Part shown: one piece after another, positions 24,715 through 37,556 of the stretch
Numbering within the stretch: the stretch's first letter is position 1
Layout: every line of letters begins with the position of its first letter
Source of the DNA: Zygnema cylindricum
Taxonomy: Eukaryota; Streptophyta; Zygnematophyceae; Zygnematales; Zygnemataceae
Assembly (NCBI GenBank): GCA_037447655.1
Contig: JBBHKE010001475.1
Location: 62,809 to 126,808, forward strand
Direction: 5' to 3'
DNA length: 64,000 nucleotides
Program-made: the position numbers and the translations under genes
The notes under the pieces: generated by a model
The model's input: the letters and a program-made list of their open reading frames with translations, nothing else
Database searches by the model: none
Told to the model about the DNA's origin: nothing

Positions 24715-25276
24715 TAACACGCGTCAGGATTTCGACTTCCGGGTTCCTAAAAGTACATTATCTCCTAAACATGTGGGGACCACGTTGGAAACCTGGTCTT
24801 GGCGTCTTACACGCTTTGGATGTTCATTGGCGCAAATTTCTCGATTTCGAAGCGCCTACCTTTTCTTCTACGATTGGTAACCGAGAAGTGAACCACGATT
24901 TCCTGTCTGCGAGGGAATCGCGCTCTCGGTTTCTCCAACTTTTTGTGTCAGGACACCGAAACCGAAGGCTCTCGGTTTCAACTTTCAAACTTTACATCCG
25001 AAAATCTCAATCGGACCATTAAGGCACTTTTCGAGACCAAAGTCAGGTCATATCACTGCCCGTTATTAATAGTGTTAAAGATATATTTGTGTTAACAGGA
25101 TATTATAATATATTATGCTAGTTTAGCGCTAGGAAATGTGGCAGGTTGCGGTCCACAAATATACTGTATTGTTAATACTTTTTTTTTATTTTACGCTAAG
25201 AAAATACTATAAATAGTGTTGCTAAATGTATTATTGACGAAATGACGAGGCTGGTACCTGCAGCAAAACTTTTTTA

Positions 25277-25800
25277 GGGCACTTTCCCATGTGCTAATGT
25301 TACAGTTATTTTTTGTCGTTTTCCTTTATAAATTGGAAAAAAAGGAGAAAATCTGCAGCCGTACCAAAAAATTCAAATTACCACCGTACAAGTTGCGTTC
25401 CATTAAAACTTTAGCTGTACAGCAGTTTGTCGTTTATCGCGATGCAGTTTATCGTTTAGCGAGTTTCGACCCACTTTCGCGTCCTTCCAGATCATCTTTC
25501 AAACTTTAATAAAAGCACCTCGCGAGGTGATTTTAAATAAAGTTCCACGACGTGGGCGAATATGCATATGATTTCGCACGCGTCGGAGGTTTTTGACAAA
25601 ATTTTCCTCAAAAAAAAAATCCACGGCATCTTTACAGCCTGTACAATATTTTTTCCGTGCAACGGACGCCATTTCATCAAACAAGAATTCCTCTTTCCTT
25701 CCCCCTCATACCCTTTCTTAAATTTCTTTGTCGTAATTCTTTGTAGCAATCACACGTGATTTCACACGTACGGCGTAGGAAAATTATTGGACGCCTGTCG
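25277..25800. mobile_element. Partial MITE of the GGGCAC family (inverted)
   Basis: Starts TTA|GGGCACTTTCCCATGT and is the reverse complement of the right half of 34062-35050, with the CACCTCGCGAGGTG palindrome at 25516. I cannot find the opposite terminus, so the end is approximate and the copy may be truncated. Confidence 0.6.
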
Positions 25801-26490
25801 GTGAGGGGGAAGACGCAAAACGGAACCGCATTTCTATGCGACAGCTGAAGGTATTTTAGGTATTTTTTATAATAAACATCAAATGTCATGTTATTCATTT
25901 TTGTGGTTTATATATATATATTTTTTCAACTCTGTGTGTAATTTACTTCGTTCCAATCCCGTCATCTCCAATTTTCTAAATCTTTAAGAGCATTTTTTAT
26001 TTTTTTTTGTAAGAGTTTTTCCTTGTTTTTGGCCTCTATGTCAAGCATCGTTGATCGCTCAACGTCATTGTTTTGGAAACAGACAAGCCTCTGTGTACGG
26101 GTAATTCGGCCATTGGCGTTTAATTTTTTTGACAAAACTAATTTTATTCACAATTTAAACGTTTGCTAGTTGTTCGATTTTCAAGTTTGTTTGAATTTTT
26201 TTACGGCGTTTCAGGCTTTTGGGTTTGAGGTATTTAAGTCTGCATGGCAAGTTTATAAGTCCATTTCCGCTTTTAAAGTGTTGAAGGTTTTGTGATTTTT
26301 TCATGACGTGTCTCTTTTTTAATATTTATTTATTTTGTAGTAGCTTTTTGGCGTTACTGGGGTCAAAATCTTACTTGTAAAACATGTGTAACTTTGGATG
26401 TAAATTTATGTGTGTAAACATGTTAATATATATATTTATAGATATATATATTGTTACAAATTTATATATATAAATATATATAAATATAAA
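25801..26490. other. AT-rich sequence, no gene
   Basis: T-rich sequence with a TATATA microsatellite at 26420-26490 leading into an N gap. Nothing else recognised. Confidence 0.5.
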
Positions 26491-26500
26491 NNNNNNNNNN
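26491..26500. other. Assembly gap (10 N)
   Basis: Ten N directly after a (TATAAA)n microsatellite. Confidence 0.99.
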
Positions 26501-26639
26501 GCCATGTGGCGGTTAGCAATAATCGCACATTCAAAAAAATCGCATATTTTTATTAATGGCACCACATGCGATAAATTCTTAAACTTTTAAAACCTTTTTT
26601 AATACGTAAGATTAACAAACCAATACCATTAAACCTAGA

Positions 26640-27007
26640 ATGTACCTGTTTAAGTTAAAAAGTACAATAAATTAGTTTTAGAACCGCGGACGCATGAGAA
26701 TGTGCGTTCTAAAAAGGAAAAAAAACCAGGTTGTAAAAAATCCCGCTCGCACATATTCGTCCGACAGCCGCGTTTCGACCGTGTGAATGTACAATTTGTG
26801 TACGACTTATCAGATGTTGTACGGAGACTTATATTAGTGTAAGCATGTTTGCGACCGACATTTTTTTTTTCAAAGATCCAAATTACCATAACCAAACAAT
26901 TAGAATGCATAATTTTTTCCAAAATTTTCAAATTCTTAAATAGCGTACACCACGGTAATTATTTTTATACGCTAAAAAAACTTACACGCTAATAACGATT
27001 GGCGGTG
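26640..27007. mobile_element. Truncated inverse copy of the CACCGCCAATCG MITE
   Basis: Reverse complement of about 7378-7740, ending ...GATTGGCGGTG followed by TA. The other terminus is missing, so it is a truncated copy. Confidence 0.8.
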
Positions 27008-27339
27008 TACCGCAGTTTGTCGTCTATCTCTCTGTCTCTTTTTGTCTCACTGTCTCTGTTTGCCTTTATTTTCAAATCACCATTGTCAAGTCATAAAATG
27101 CTTCTTTCTCAAACCACAAAAATCCTATATTTTCAATCACGTATCAAGGAAAAAACTCTTTTTATGCTAAAGAAAAAGTTTAAAACAATTTACGTGTAAA
27201 AGGAAACACTTTTTTTTCTTTTTAATATACTGGTTTTTCTTCATACAGTTCCCCTTTGTGATATTGTCATAAAATCCCGCATTCTCAAACCACAAAATAA
27301 CCATAAACTACTCCAAATATTGTACTAAATAAAACACTT

Positions 27340-27660
27340 TATTACATATTAAAGAAAACACTTTGTTACATTTCAAAGAAAACTCTTTTTTACATATTAA
27401 AGAAAGCACTTTTTTACATATTAAAGAAAACAACTTTCTACATATCAAAATAAACACTTTTTTACGTATAAAAAAAACTTCTTTTCCTTTTTTTGTCGAC
27501 AGGATTATCTCCACGTTTCTCCTCTTTGTCATATTGGACAAAGTCCCTCGCCCTCAAGCCACAATATAACATAAAAATTTACAAATGTCATATTAAAAAA
27601 AACTATTTTTTACACTAAGAAAAAACACTTTTTAACGTATTAAAGAAAACACTTTTCCTT
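27340..27660. repeat. Degenerate ~30-bp tandem repeat
   Basis: Repeated words of the type TACATATTAAAGAAAACACT, at least six diverged units between 27340 and 27480, with looser copies to about 27780. Confidence 0.75.
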
Positions 27661-27784
27661 TTTTTCTCAATAGGTTTTCTTCCATGCGGCTCACCTAACC
27701 CTCATTCTCAAACCATTAATTTTCCAAATCATCTATTAAAGAAAACATTTTTTTTACATATTTAAGAAAACTCTTTTCCTCTGA

Positions 27785-28345
27785 TCCTCTGACAAAAACA
27801 GACTACAAGACAGAGAGACAGACAGAGACAGACAGAGAGATAGAGAAAAGAGATGGAGAAAGAGACAGAGACACAAGACAAAGAGGTACGTGAGAGAGAG
27901 ACACGGGTGAGAAACACTGAGTCAGAGAGATAGAGGGAGACAGAGAGAAACAGAGACAGAGAGACGGATATAGAAGAGAGAAACAGAGACAGAGAGACAG
28001 ACAGAGAATAGTAAACAGACAAAGACAGAGAGAAAGAGACAGACGGGACAAGGACGGAGAGACAAGACAGGAGACAAGGACGGAGAGACAGGGACAAACA
28101 GGAGACAGAGAGATAACGACAGAGACGGAGACAAAGAAAAGTCAGAAACAGAGAGACAGAGACACAAGACAGAGAAACAGAGACTGGACAGAAAGATATG
28201 ACAAAGATAGAGATAGAGCCACACGAGGCAGACAGCCAAAAGACATAACAAAGTCAGAACAGAGACAAAGTGATAAAGGCAGCGATAGAGAGAGATACAT
28301 GAGGATTGTCACAAGAGACAATAGACAGAGACATAGCCATAAAAT
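27785..28345. repeat. (GACAGA)n low-complexity tract
   Basis: Purine-rich GACAGAGA repeats. The open frames across it on the minus strand are low-complexity artefacts. Confidence 0.85.
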
Positions 28346-28569
28346 CGACATTGAAATAGAAACACAGAAAATCGTAAGCCAAATGTTTGAAAACATAAAA
28401 AAAATGTGTAGGCTATTCTATTCGACTGAAATTCGAATGTAATACATCACACTAGACATCTGCAGTATAAGTTCTTTGCTAAACCCATAAACGATAATCT
28501 TGTAGGAAAATATGCAATCTTGAGAAAAAAGTGGACTAACTGTCGTAACCGTACATGCTACACATCAAA

Positions 28570-30125
28570 ACCATTACTCATCAAGGTCCATGTCATCGGT
28601 TGTATCTTCGGTACCGCTATGATCAAGCGTTTGCTCTACGTCATCAGCTTCAATATCCATATCCCTTACTTCGGCATCCGGGATGTATACGCCGTCATCG
28701 TTATGTTCCCCCGCCCATGTTTTTGCCACATAGTCACATGGAACATCTCTTATTTGCATACCTTGGATTTTTGTGGATCTAGGACCATCCATTCTTCTTT
28801 CCACTTCTCCACCTCGTCGTACCCGTTGTTGTCGCTAGTCTTGAGAACGAACGATTCGTGCGGCTCTTTGTTGAACGCCACTCTCATACCTTGCTTGCTC
28901 GTTCTAAACTCGAGCTCCCAATCGATGTCTGCCTCATTCCGTGTGATGGAGATATTGTGCAATATACAAGCAGCCAAAATAAATGTCACCAACGATTCCC
29001 TTTCAAGATGCTGTATCTTCAAAAAGAATCGCCATTGTCCTTTTAATTTCCCAAATGCTCTCTCCACTACCATCCGCCATTGTCATTTAAATTTCCCAAA
29101 TGCTCTATCCACGATGCATGCTGAAAGTTAAACTTCGTTTGCAATGGAGTTGGTCGTGTACTAGGGTACGGCACAATCAAATTAGGGTGTAATGCATAGC
29201 CGGCATCCCCTACAAGGTATGGAAAAACATTAGTACTTCCCTATTGAAAAACACTACCACTTGCATGCATTTTTCTCGCGAAATCTTCCCCCAATTTGGA
29301 TATTCTAAAAACTCTAGAATCATGAACTGACCCCGGTGATCCTAAATTTAGGTCGACAAATCTTATTTGGTGGTCTACAACCGCTTGCACTACTGTTGAA
29401 TAATTTTGTTTTGCATTGTAATAGTTCATTGCTAACATGTCCTTCAAGTGTAATTTGAATGTGTGTACAATCTATAGCACCAATACAGTTTGGTAACCAT
29501 GTTTTTTCCTAAAAAAAAATCCTTTGTCTCTTGCAATTCTTCCTCCGTCGACCATCGAATCCAATGTCGTAGCTTTTTAACAATCGCCTCCATGACCTTC
29601 TGAAAATTGTACACACAGTTGAGATTCCTACACCAAACTCCTCTGAAGTACGTATCAATCCTCTTTGATGCCCTAATCTCATCAATGCAATCACAATCTG
29701 TTTTTTCACAGTCAACTGTCTATTAGGTGTGTTTTGGAGGTCAAGGGGAGGGTTGGTGATCAACTCCTATTGTAGTTCACTAACCAGGAAATCCACAGTA
29801 TCCTCTTTAAAACGGAAAAGTTGACGGAATCGCTCATCGCTATAACGTTTCATTTCCTCATCTGCCCAATGTGTTGTCCTTGGTTCAATGTAATACAAAC
29901 CATTTGAATGAGGTTGGGCACTTGTTTGTTGATGAAGTGTCCTTGTTGTAATGTCAACCACCAATTTCGATATATCCGTTTGGGTTTTTTGTCGAATTTG
30001 TCGGTCGTCAAATATGGATGCCAAAAACGTTTTCATGACAATCTGGATGGTCGTCATCAAGATAAGTGTCAATTTTTGAATTATCATCACCAAAAATCGC
30101 TTCTTCTGTTCCTGATATGGCATGT
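28570..30125 (-). pseudogene. PIF/Harbinger transposase, decayed
   Basis: Minus-strand pieces of a Harbinger-type DDE nuclease. N-terminal part 29767-30123. HTH-like segment RTSEEFGVGISTVCTIFRR at 29509-29763. First catalytic Asp in GAIDCTHI near 29480. Second in PGSVHDSRVF within 29241-29447. The last catalytic block VGDAGYALHP near 29210 is followed by VVERAFGKLKGQWRFFLKIQ at 29073. Frames change between pieces, and a ~42-bp tandem duplication (29050-29135) breaks the end. Terminal inverted repeats of the parent element were not found. This protein class generates 3-bp TWA target duplications, like those of the TAA-flanked MITEs here. Confidence 0.85.
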
Positions 30126-30129
30126 AAAA

Positions 30130-31990
30130 TATTGGCCACTATTAATGTTAAAATCCATACGTTGTTTTTAATATTGAGTAGGCCAATTTGAATGTTATAT
30201 TCCAATTCCAACTTTGTAATTAATTTATGATAATTTCACTTGCGTTTTGTATAAAAGTTGAGATGACTTTAATGTATAGATCATGTCGTTTTCGTAAATA
30301 CCATGAATTTTACTTTCGTGTACAGATGCACCCAAAATGAATGCAACAATCTGTCCATTTCAATTTCATTTTTCATTTCTTTTTTTACCAACAGTTAAAG
30401 TCAATATGATACAAGCTAACTCAAACAGAAGACTAGAATGTTTAAACTCCCTTTTTACTTTTTTGTTTTCACTACCCACCAACATTTGCCAATGTCACAT
30501 GCAAGTTTGAACGTACCTGGTTGTATAGAAGACTGAAATTCTATGGGTTCCATTTCCCAACAGAAATCGCAGACCTAAAGAAGCTTATCTAGATAGTGCC
30601 GACTCCAAGTTTATACAAACCCAAATAACTGACACCTTGACAGTAAAAACTCGTATACAGCTTCACCCGTGTGAAAGAAGACTTTGTGTGTGCTCAGTTT
30701 CACCACAGAATGCAAAGCTTGAACATGTGTTTTGGACAACATTCCCCACTTTGACTTTCCCTTAGAAATGCCGCCACCCTGGCAAGAAAAAATTTTGACC
30801 GACTACACCCCTTTGTAGCTTGGACTCCCTTGAGTCCGCAGCAAAAAGAATCATTGAATTTGCTCCCTTGAGCAGTTAGTTATGGCTGGCCAAAGATGGC
30901 CTATAAATACAAAAGGTCATCTGGAGAGAGGAGCCCCAAACACGCTAAATCCCTTAACTCCTACTCACAACTACCTACTACTCTACCCTAGGCCAATCAA
31001 AAGAGTGTATAGTACAAGAAGGTACAGTGGCCGATTGTACTTCTTGTACGGCCTTTGTACAACATGGCCTTCTAGTTGACACTTGTCAACTTGGGAGCCA
31101 TCGTTCCTCCTCTCATCCTTTCCGGCGTCCAATGACGTGGCGCCACGTGGCACAGCGCGCCGCTATGTCCGAAAGCCGCCGAAGATTCTTTCGGGTTTGG
31201 CGGGGGCGACAACGTCCGTCCGATAATGTATTTTACACGGTTAGATTTGCGTCCGCGAGCGTCGTTTGATTATAGATGACGTTTCGTCAATTTTGGTATG
31301 TTTAAGTGAAAGTGACGTTTTGCAAAACACTTTGATTAATTACCGAACCACGTACGTTTATCATTTCATTAACGCCTAAATGGTTAAGGCGTATGTCTAC
31401 ATAGTACCAATGTTCAAATCACGTCAGGGCAACATTTTGGTAATCTATCAATCTGTCTGCCTGTCTACCTGTTTCTTTCTGACTATGGCGGCAACCATGG
31501 TGACTCTCTCTCTCTCTCTCTTCACTCTAGAGTCTAAATTAAGAAGTGAATATTAATTACTTCTTTTCAACATAGACAAATACATACCTATAAAATACAC
31601 ACATTTTAACAGACCGTAAATAAATGTTTGTCCCCCTCCCGTGTAAAATGGTAAATGTTGTCGTTTGTTCTTGTACTTTTTGGAGCTTGCAAAAACTTGG
31701 TTATTTTGGGAAAATGGTGGAAAGGGAATGGTCAGTTGTCGAAATAAGAGGCTTTCTGTGTAATATTTTTCCAAGGCAGAGATATAAGGAGCATACGAAT
31801 ATTTTAATGTGGTCCTAGTTTTTTTTTTTTTTGAGAAGGACCGAGTTTTTTCCCTTTTTTTGAGCAGAAATGGTATTTTTTCACACTATGCGAAAATGGA
31901 GAAAAGGGATGATGAAAAGTACAAAGAGACGACATGGCATAGAAGAGAGGGGCGGCCTGTGGAAGCACTGAGCTAACTACGGCACTGTGG
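30130..31990. other. Intergenic sequence; one degenerate tRNA-like stretch
   Basis: No gene recognised. A stretch at about 31365-31440 (TAAATGGTTAAGGCG ... GTTCAAATCAC) resembles Pol III A and B boxes but does not fold into a full tRNA by eye. Confidence 0.4.
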
Positions 31991-32267
31991 TGAAAGCCTC
32001 CACGTCGACAATGTGGCGTACAGGCATTACGACGTCACGAAAACTGTGCAGCGTGCGGGTGGACGTCAGATATTGAAGCTGCGTGGAAGGTTTGCAAATT
32101 TATTTTTACCGCTTATGTGTCACGTGTTTCGTACACGTCTACGTTAGTCACTTTGTAAAGTAACAGGTTTTTTGCGTTTAAGTCGGAATGCTCTAAGAGT
32201 TGTACGGAGAATCTTCGCTAAAAACAAAGTTATAAGATTAAGGTTTCGGTTACATGGGAATGTGCCC
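31990..32267. mobile_element. Partial MITE of the GGGCAC family
   Basis: Reverse complement of the left half of 34062-35050, ending ACATGGGAATGTGCCC followed by TAA. The left end is not identified. Confidence 0.6.
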
Positions 32268-32534
32268 TAAAGAGACATCATTCGAACCAAACCGGTCTTT
32301 GTATGATTTCTAGCCACAGCTTGGATGGCAGATAGGGCGTTCGTTGAAAGGCCAATCGGAGACGCTCATTTGGCTATCAATGGACGGATATTGAACTACC
32401 ACGTGACGCTGCGCAACGCAACAATGACTTCAAAATGTCATGAGATTGACGTCAGCATATAGGTGTGTGATACTCGATATACGAAAATTTTGTTAGTTCG
32501 ATAAATTTCGTATTTCTCTGCAGTGTAATAAACA

Positions 32535-33247
32535 TAGATGTTCACGGCGATTAGTGCAAACGTACCGTACGCGACGAATTATACGTAACAAACGCATTGA
32601 ACCTTTTGATCAAATCGCAAAAAATCGTTAATGAATTTCCTTCCGTACTATTCCGTACATAAAAAACAAAAAACTATTACATATAACGCAGTTTGCAAGT
32701 TTTTCCCGTTAAATGAGCGCTAAAACAATAAACTCTTTATATTTTTATCACATTTCTATGGTATCGGAACTTCTGCACCAACTGGTAGTCCAATCGTCCA
32801 CCTAAAGATATATTTCGCACTTGTCATACACGGGTTCGAATGCTTCGTAGGGTAACATTTTATGAAATTTCGTCTGTTCGTTTTCAATGTTCAATGGCGT
32901 CTTCTTTCAAAAAAAATTGAAGAAGACGCCCGTACAAACTTCAAACTGAACGCGCGAAATTATTGTGACGTTCAACGTCTCTTTTCGAAAATATCCGTAC
33001 ATGTTCGATTATATAACGTACAGCTTCCGTGGTATTCCTGTTCAATTCACTGAACAAAAAGTACCAATAAGTACGACGCATATTTCCCATTTTATTCCGT
33101 ACATATCCGTAAAAAAATGTATAGTTATAGTAACTTGTTTACAGGTTTCAGTTTACAGTACACGTTTTTTTACGATTTTTTCAAAAGTCACGAATTATAC
33201 GTTTCAATCGGAAAAAAGGAAAAAATAGCGCGATTTGAACAACTATG
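32535..33247. repeat. Partial copy of the foldback-element arm
   Basis: Diverged copy of the left arm of the foldback element (about 35605-36085), sharing the GTTCACGGCG start, ACGAATTATACGTAACAAAC and the AAAAAGGAAAAAAT...GATTTGAACAACTATGA end. Confidence 0.7.
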
Positions 33248-33354
33248 ACATTGATCGATAGAGAATTAAACGTCATGTCTAAATTTTGAAAAACATTCCG
33301 ACAAAGAAAAAAAATTATGTGAGTTTTGAGGTGTTTTTTATTTAAATCGTCAAA

Positions 33355-33775
33355 TTTTGACGATCGGACGGTCGCTGATCAAAGTAGCGACCTAAGAAGA
33401 TCACATGAAAAGCCCATAACACAACTTGCTATAAAGGCGCCTACAAAAGGCATACAATAGAAACGCCTACTTTTGAACTATGGTTCAAATCATAGTTCAA
33501 AAGTAGGTTAAAGTAGGCTCATACAATATGCCTATTGTACGCAAAACATACAATATGACCTTAAGACCCATATTGTATTCGGACCTATTCGGACTAATTA
33601 AAACATTCAGACCAACAACTTTTATTTACACCGTCAGATTCGGACAATCGGACGGTCGTTGATCAAAGTAGCGATCTAAAAATATCACATGAAAAGCCCA
33701 TAACACAACTTACGATAAAGGCGCCGACCAATGGCCTACCATAAAAACGCCTACTTTTGAACTATGGTTCAAATC
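33355..33775. repeat. Duplicated ~130-bp segment with a perfect hairpin
   Basis: 33355-33490 and 33640-33775 are diverged direct copies. In the first, 33466-33482 (CCTACTTTTGAACTATG) is exactly complementary to 33491-33507 across an 8-nt loop. Confidence 0.75.
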
Positions 33776-33860
33776 CAAAAACTGCGCAAAAGTTCAAAAA
33801 ACAATAAATGCGTCAATGGCCTAAAGTTTTACATCACTTTCTTTTAAACGGCTGAGAGTA

Positions 33861-35068
33861 CACCATGTATCCCTATAAGCGTTGATTTTAAATCTGCCAG
33901 TTAAAACGACATTTCTCCGTACACATTTGTCCAATTTTCAAATTGAGACCGCCAATCGGACGTTGAAAATCTTAGATTTCAATCGCAACAGTTAGATCCA
34001 CAATCCGACAAGTGTGTACGGAGAAAAAATGTTTTAAGTGGCAAAGAAAAATTAACACTAAGGGCACTTTCCCATGTTATTGAAACTTTAATCTTGTAAC
34101 TTTGTTTCTAGCGAAGATTCTCTGTACATCTTTATGAGCATTCCGATGTAATCGCAAATAACTTTTTACTTCAAAAAGTGACAACCGCAGACGTGTCCGA
34201 AACATGTGACGCATAAACGGTACACAAAATATTGCGAAACTTCCACTCAATTTCGATTTCAGACGTCCACCCGCACGTTGAACAGTTTTTGTCACTTCGC
34301 AATATTTGCACGCCACATTGTCGTCGTGGAGGTATTGCAGATGTTTAGGGTTTGTGACATTGTGATGTCACGCGCGTCACGCTCAACTATGACAGCGCCC
34401 AAGTCACAACTTCTAAAACTTTCCGCCATGATTTCTTGATTGTTGTTTTTTGTCTTTTCCTACTCTACTTGCCATCAAAATATGCTCAAAGATAGTCAAA
34501 AGAAATCGTTTTCATAGATTTTTCATTTGATACCATTATAGACATTTTTCTTTGCAAAAATTTTGAGCTAGACGCGGTAGTGGGAGAGGGCGAGAGAGAG
34601 GTGCGCCTTCACAAACTTTGCTTTTGCGAAATGGCGTCCGTTGGTCGAGACCCCTCCACTTCCTCTGTACAGAAAAAGGTGCACGGATAAAAAAGTACGT
34701 ACAGGTTGTAAACGTGCAGTTGGTTTTTTTTTTGAGGAAAATTTTGTCAAAAACCTTCGACGCGTGCGAAATCATATGCATATTCGCCCACGTCGTGGAA
34801 CTTTAGTTAAAATCACCTCGCGAGGTGATTTCATTAAAGTTTGAAGATGATCTGGAAGGACGCGAAAGTGGGTCGAAACTCGCTAAACGATAAACTGCAT
34901 CGCGATAGACGACAAGCCTAAAGTTTTAATGGAACGCAACTTGTACGGTGGTAATTTGATTTTTTTGGTACGGCTGCAGATTTTTTCCTTTTTTCCAAGT
35001 TATGAAAGCGACAGAAAATAACTGTAACTGTAACACATGGGAAAGTGCCCTAACAGCGATATACAGTA
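33861..35068. mobile_element. TACACC-family MITE interrupted by another MITE
   Basis: Left end CACCATGTATCCCTATAAGC after TA. An inner inverted repeat TTCTCCGTACAC / GTGTACGGAGAA lies at 33915-34026. The right end (CAGCGATATACAGTA) lies beyond the inserted MITE 34062-35050. Relatives: 38787-38985, 42825-43040, 55181-55397 and an incomplete one around 37940-38050. Confidence 0.72.
34062..35050. mobile_element. MITE with TAA target duplication (GGGCAC family, copy 1)
   Basis: 989 bp, terminal inverted repeats GGGCACTTTCCCATGT / ACATGGGAAAGTGCCC, TAA on both sides (34059-34061, 35051-35053). It contains the palindrome CACCTCGCGAGGTG at 34814. No coding capacity. Likely mobilised by a Harbinger-type transposase (inference). 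Confidence 0.85.
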
Positions 35069-35120
35069 TACCAATTAAATATTTTTCTAGTTGTCGTCAC
35101 TCGGTTGAAATAATAAATAA

Positions 35121-37556
35121 TATAGGGAGTTGATCATGACAGTGACTGTTTTGGTTGCGCACAGTCACTTACGTCATTTTGTCAAAAAACGTACGTTTGA
35201 AGTACACATTGGTACAAATAAAGTACCGTTGAGCATAAATTTGACGGTCAATCGGTTGGACATCTTTGACTTTCATAATATTGTTTCAGCCGCTTAAAAT
35301 TTTGCCGCGCTTGCGAACGTCGACCGTCATAATAAAATTAGCAATTCACACGGCCGGCGAGCGTTTACGGTAACAAAACGGCGGCGACCACATGTAAATA
35401 AAATGGTTGCAGACAGTAACTTTTTGTCGATATGTGAGCTCCACGGTGAGAGCACTTAGCCGCAAAATTGAAATTGAATCGTCTAAGTGTTACATTGAAC
35501 TTAGACGCAAAGTGAAACGAAACCTATTGACACTGAAAGTACTATAAGTCTCGTACAGAAATATTATAACGCACGAAACGAAATAAACTTTTATAATAAA
35601 ACCATAGTTGTTCACGGCGTTTCGTGCGAACGATCTAATCGCGACGAATTATACGTAACAAACGCATTGAACCTTTTGAAAAAATCGTTAAAATCGTTAA
35701 TGAATTTTCTTCCGTACAATTTCGTACATGTAAACAAAAATAAATTTTACATATCCCGCAGTTTGTACATTTTCCGTACAGTTCCCGTTTTTTTCGTCAT
35801 AGTCTGTACAATGTTGGTACAATTCCGTACGTTTCCCGTTAGATTTCTGTTCAGTTTACCGGACAGAAAGTACTACGAAGTGCAACGTATCTTTTTGTCA
35901 AATTTCGTACTTTTTGGGTACAAAACCGTACAATTACTGGACATACCGTACAGTTGCCGTAAATTATCCGTTCAGTTTACCAGACAGAAAGTACATCGCG
36001 TTTTTTTCCGATTTATTCAAAAGTCACGAATTATACGTTTTAATCGGGAAAAAGGAAAAAATCGCGCGATTTGAACAACTATGAATAAAACGAACCGGCG
36101 TAAAAATATCATTTGAAATTAAATGAAAAAAATGAGCGTCGTCACGCGCGACGAAATCGAGCCACGCTATTTACGAATCAACATACTTACATTGACAGCG
36201 AAATGTTAGGATATTGGGCGAATCGGCGTCGGCCGAAATCGTGCAGTCAATTTTTTGCTCGGATCGCGTTGGTTATGTTTTGTTTCGTTCGGTACTGTAC
36301 TTTTTTGTCGGTTCGGTTTGGTGCGAGCGCCGACCGGTATTCATTTGTTCGAGTCGCACGCTGGTCGATTGCGAGGAAATGTTGGTTCGCGAAGCGTGAC
36401 GCGATTTTTTGGTCCGCGGAAGTAATTTATGTGTACGACAAAGTGGCAATACCTTTGTACGGCCGATCTTGCTACGATCTTGTCAATGTAATATGTTGAT
36501 TCGTAAATAGCGTGGCTCGATTTCGTCGCGCGTGACGACGCTCATTTTTTCATTTAATTTCAAATGATATTTTTACGCTGGTTCGTTTTATTCATAGTTG
36601 TTCAAATCGCACGATTTTTTCCTTTTTTCCGATTAAAACGTATAATTCGTGACTTTTGAATAAATCGGAAAAAAACGCGATGTACTTTCTGTCCGGTAAA
36701 CTGAACGGCTAATTCATAGAAACTGTACGGTATTTTACGATAATTGTACGAGTCTGTACGGTAATTGTACGGAATTTGACGAAAAGATACGTTGCACTTC
36801 GTAGTACTTTCTGTCCGGTAAACTGAACAGGAATTTTACGGAAATGTACGGAATTGTACCAAACATGTACGGACTATTACGAAAAGATACGGAAAATGTA
36901 CGAAAATGGTACAAACTGCGGTATATGTGAAATTTATTTTTGTTTACATGTACGGAATAGTACGGACGAAAATTCATTAACGATTTTTACGATTTTTTCA
37001 AAAGGTTCAATGCGTTTGTTACGTATAGTTCGTCGCGATTAGATCGTTCGCACTAAACGCCGTGAACAACTATGGTTTTATTGTAAAAGTTTATTTCGTT
37101 TCGTGCGTTAGAATATTTCCGTACGAGACCTATAGTACTTTCAGTGTCAATAGGTTTCGTTTCACTTTGCGTCTAAGTTCAATGTAACACTTAGACGATT
37201 CAATTTCAATTTTGCGGCTAAGTGCTCTCACCGTGGAGCTCACATAACGACAAAAAGTTACTGTCTGCAACCATTTTATTTACATGTGGTCGCCGCAGTT
37301 TTGTTACCGTAAACGCTCGCCGGCCGTGTGAATTGCTAATTTTATTATGACGGTCGACGTTCGCAAGCGCGGCAAAATTTTAAGCGGTTGAAACAATATT
37401 ATGAAAGTCAAAGATGTCCAACCGATTGACCGTCAAATATATACTCAACGGTACTTTATTTGTACCAATGTGTACTTCAAACGTACGTTTTTTGACAAAA
37501 TGACGTAAGTGACTGTCTGCAACCAAAACAGTCACTGTCATGATCAATTCCCTATA
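35121..37556. mobile_element. 2.4-kb foldback element (giant near-perfect palindrome)
   Basis: Left arm 35121-36196 and right arm 36482-37556 are inverted repeats of about 1075 bp around a 285-bp spacer. Outer ends read TATAGGGAGTTGATCATGAC and, inverted, TATAGGGAATTGATCATGAC. Inner ends are ...TTACATTGAC on both sides. The arms contain many GTAC-rich sub-repeats. There is no transposase, and no clear target duplication was resolved. Confidence 0.85.

Noticed and set aside
24600-25022. 140-residue plus-strand open frame
   Set aside because: Begins inside a MITE terminus and shows no conserved motif. Judged a chance frame.
27762-28396. Overlapping Ser/Leu/Cys-rich open frames
   Set aside because: Produced by the GACAGA low-complexity tract.
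31365-31440. Possible tRNA gene (A-box and B-box-like words)
   Set aside because: Acceptor and anticodon stems do not pair convincingly by eye. At most a degraded tRNA-derived repeat.
32785-32850. Second tRNA-like stretch with GGGTTCGAATGC
   Set aside because: The B box is good but no cloverleaf could be drawn, and it lies in a repeat family.
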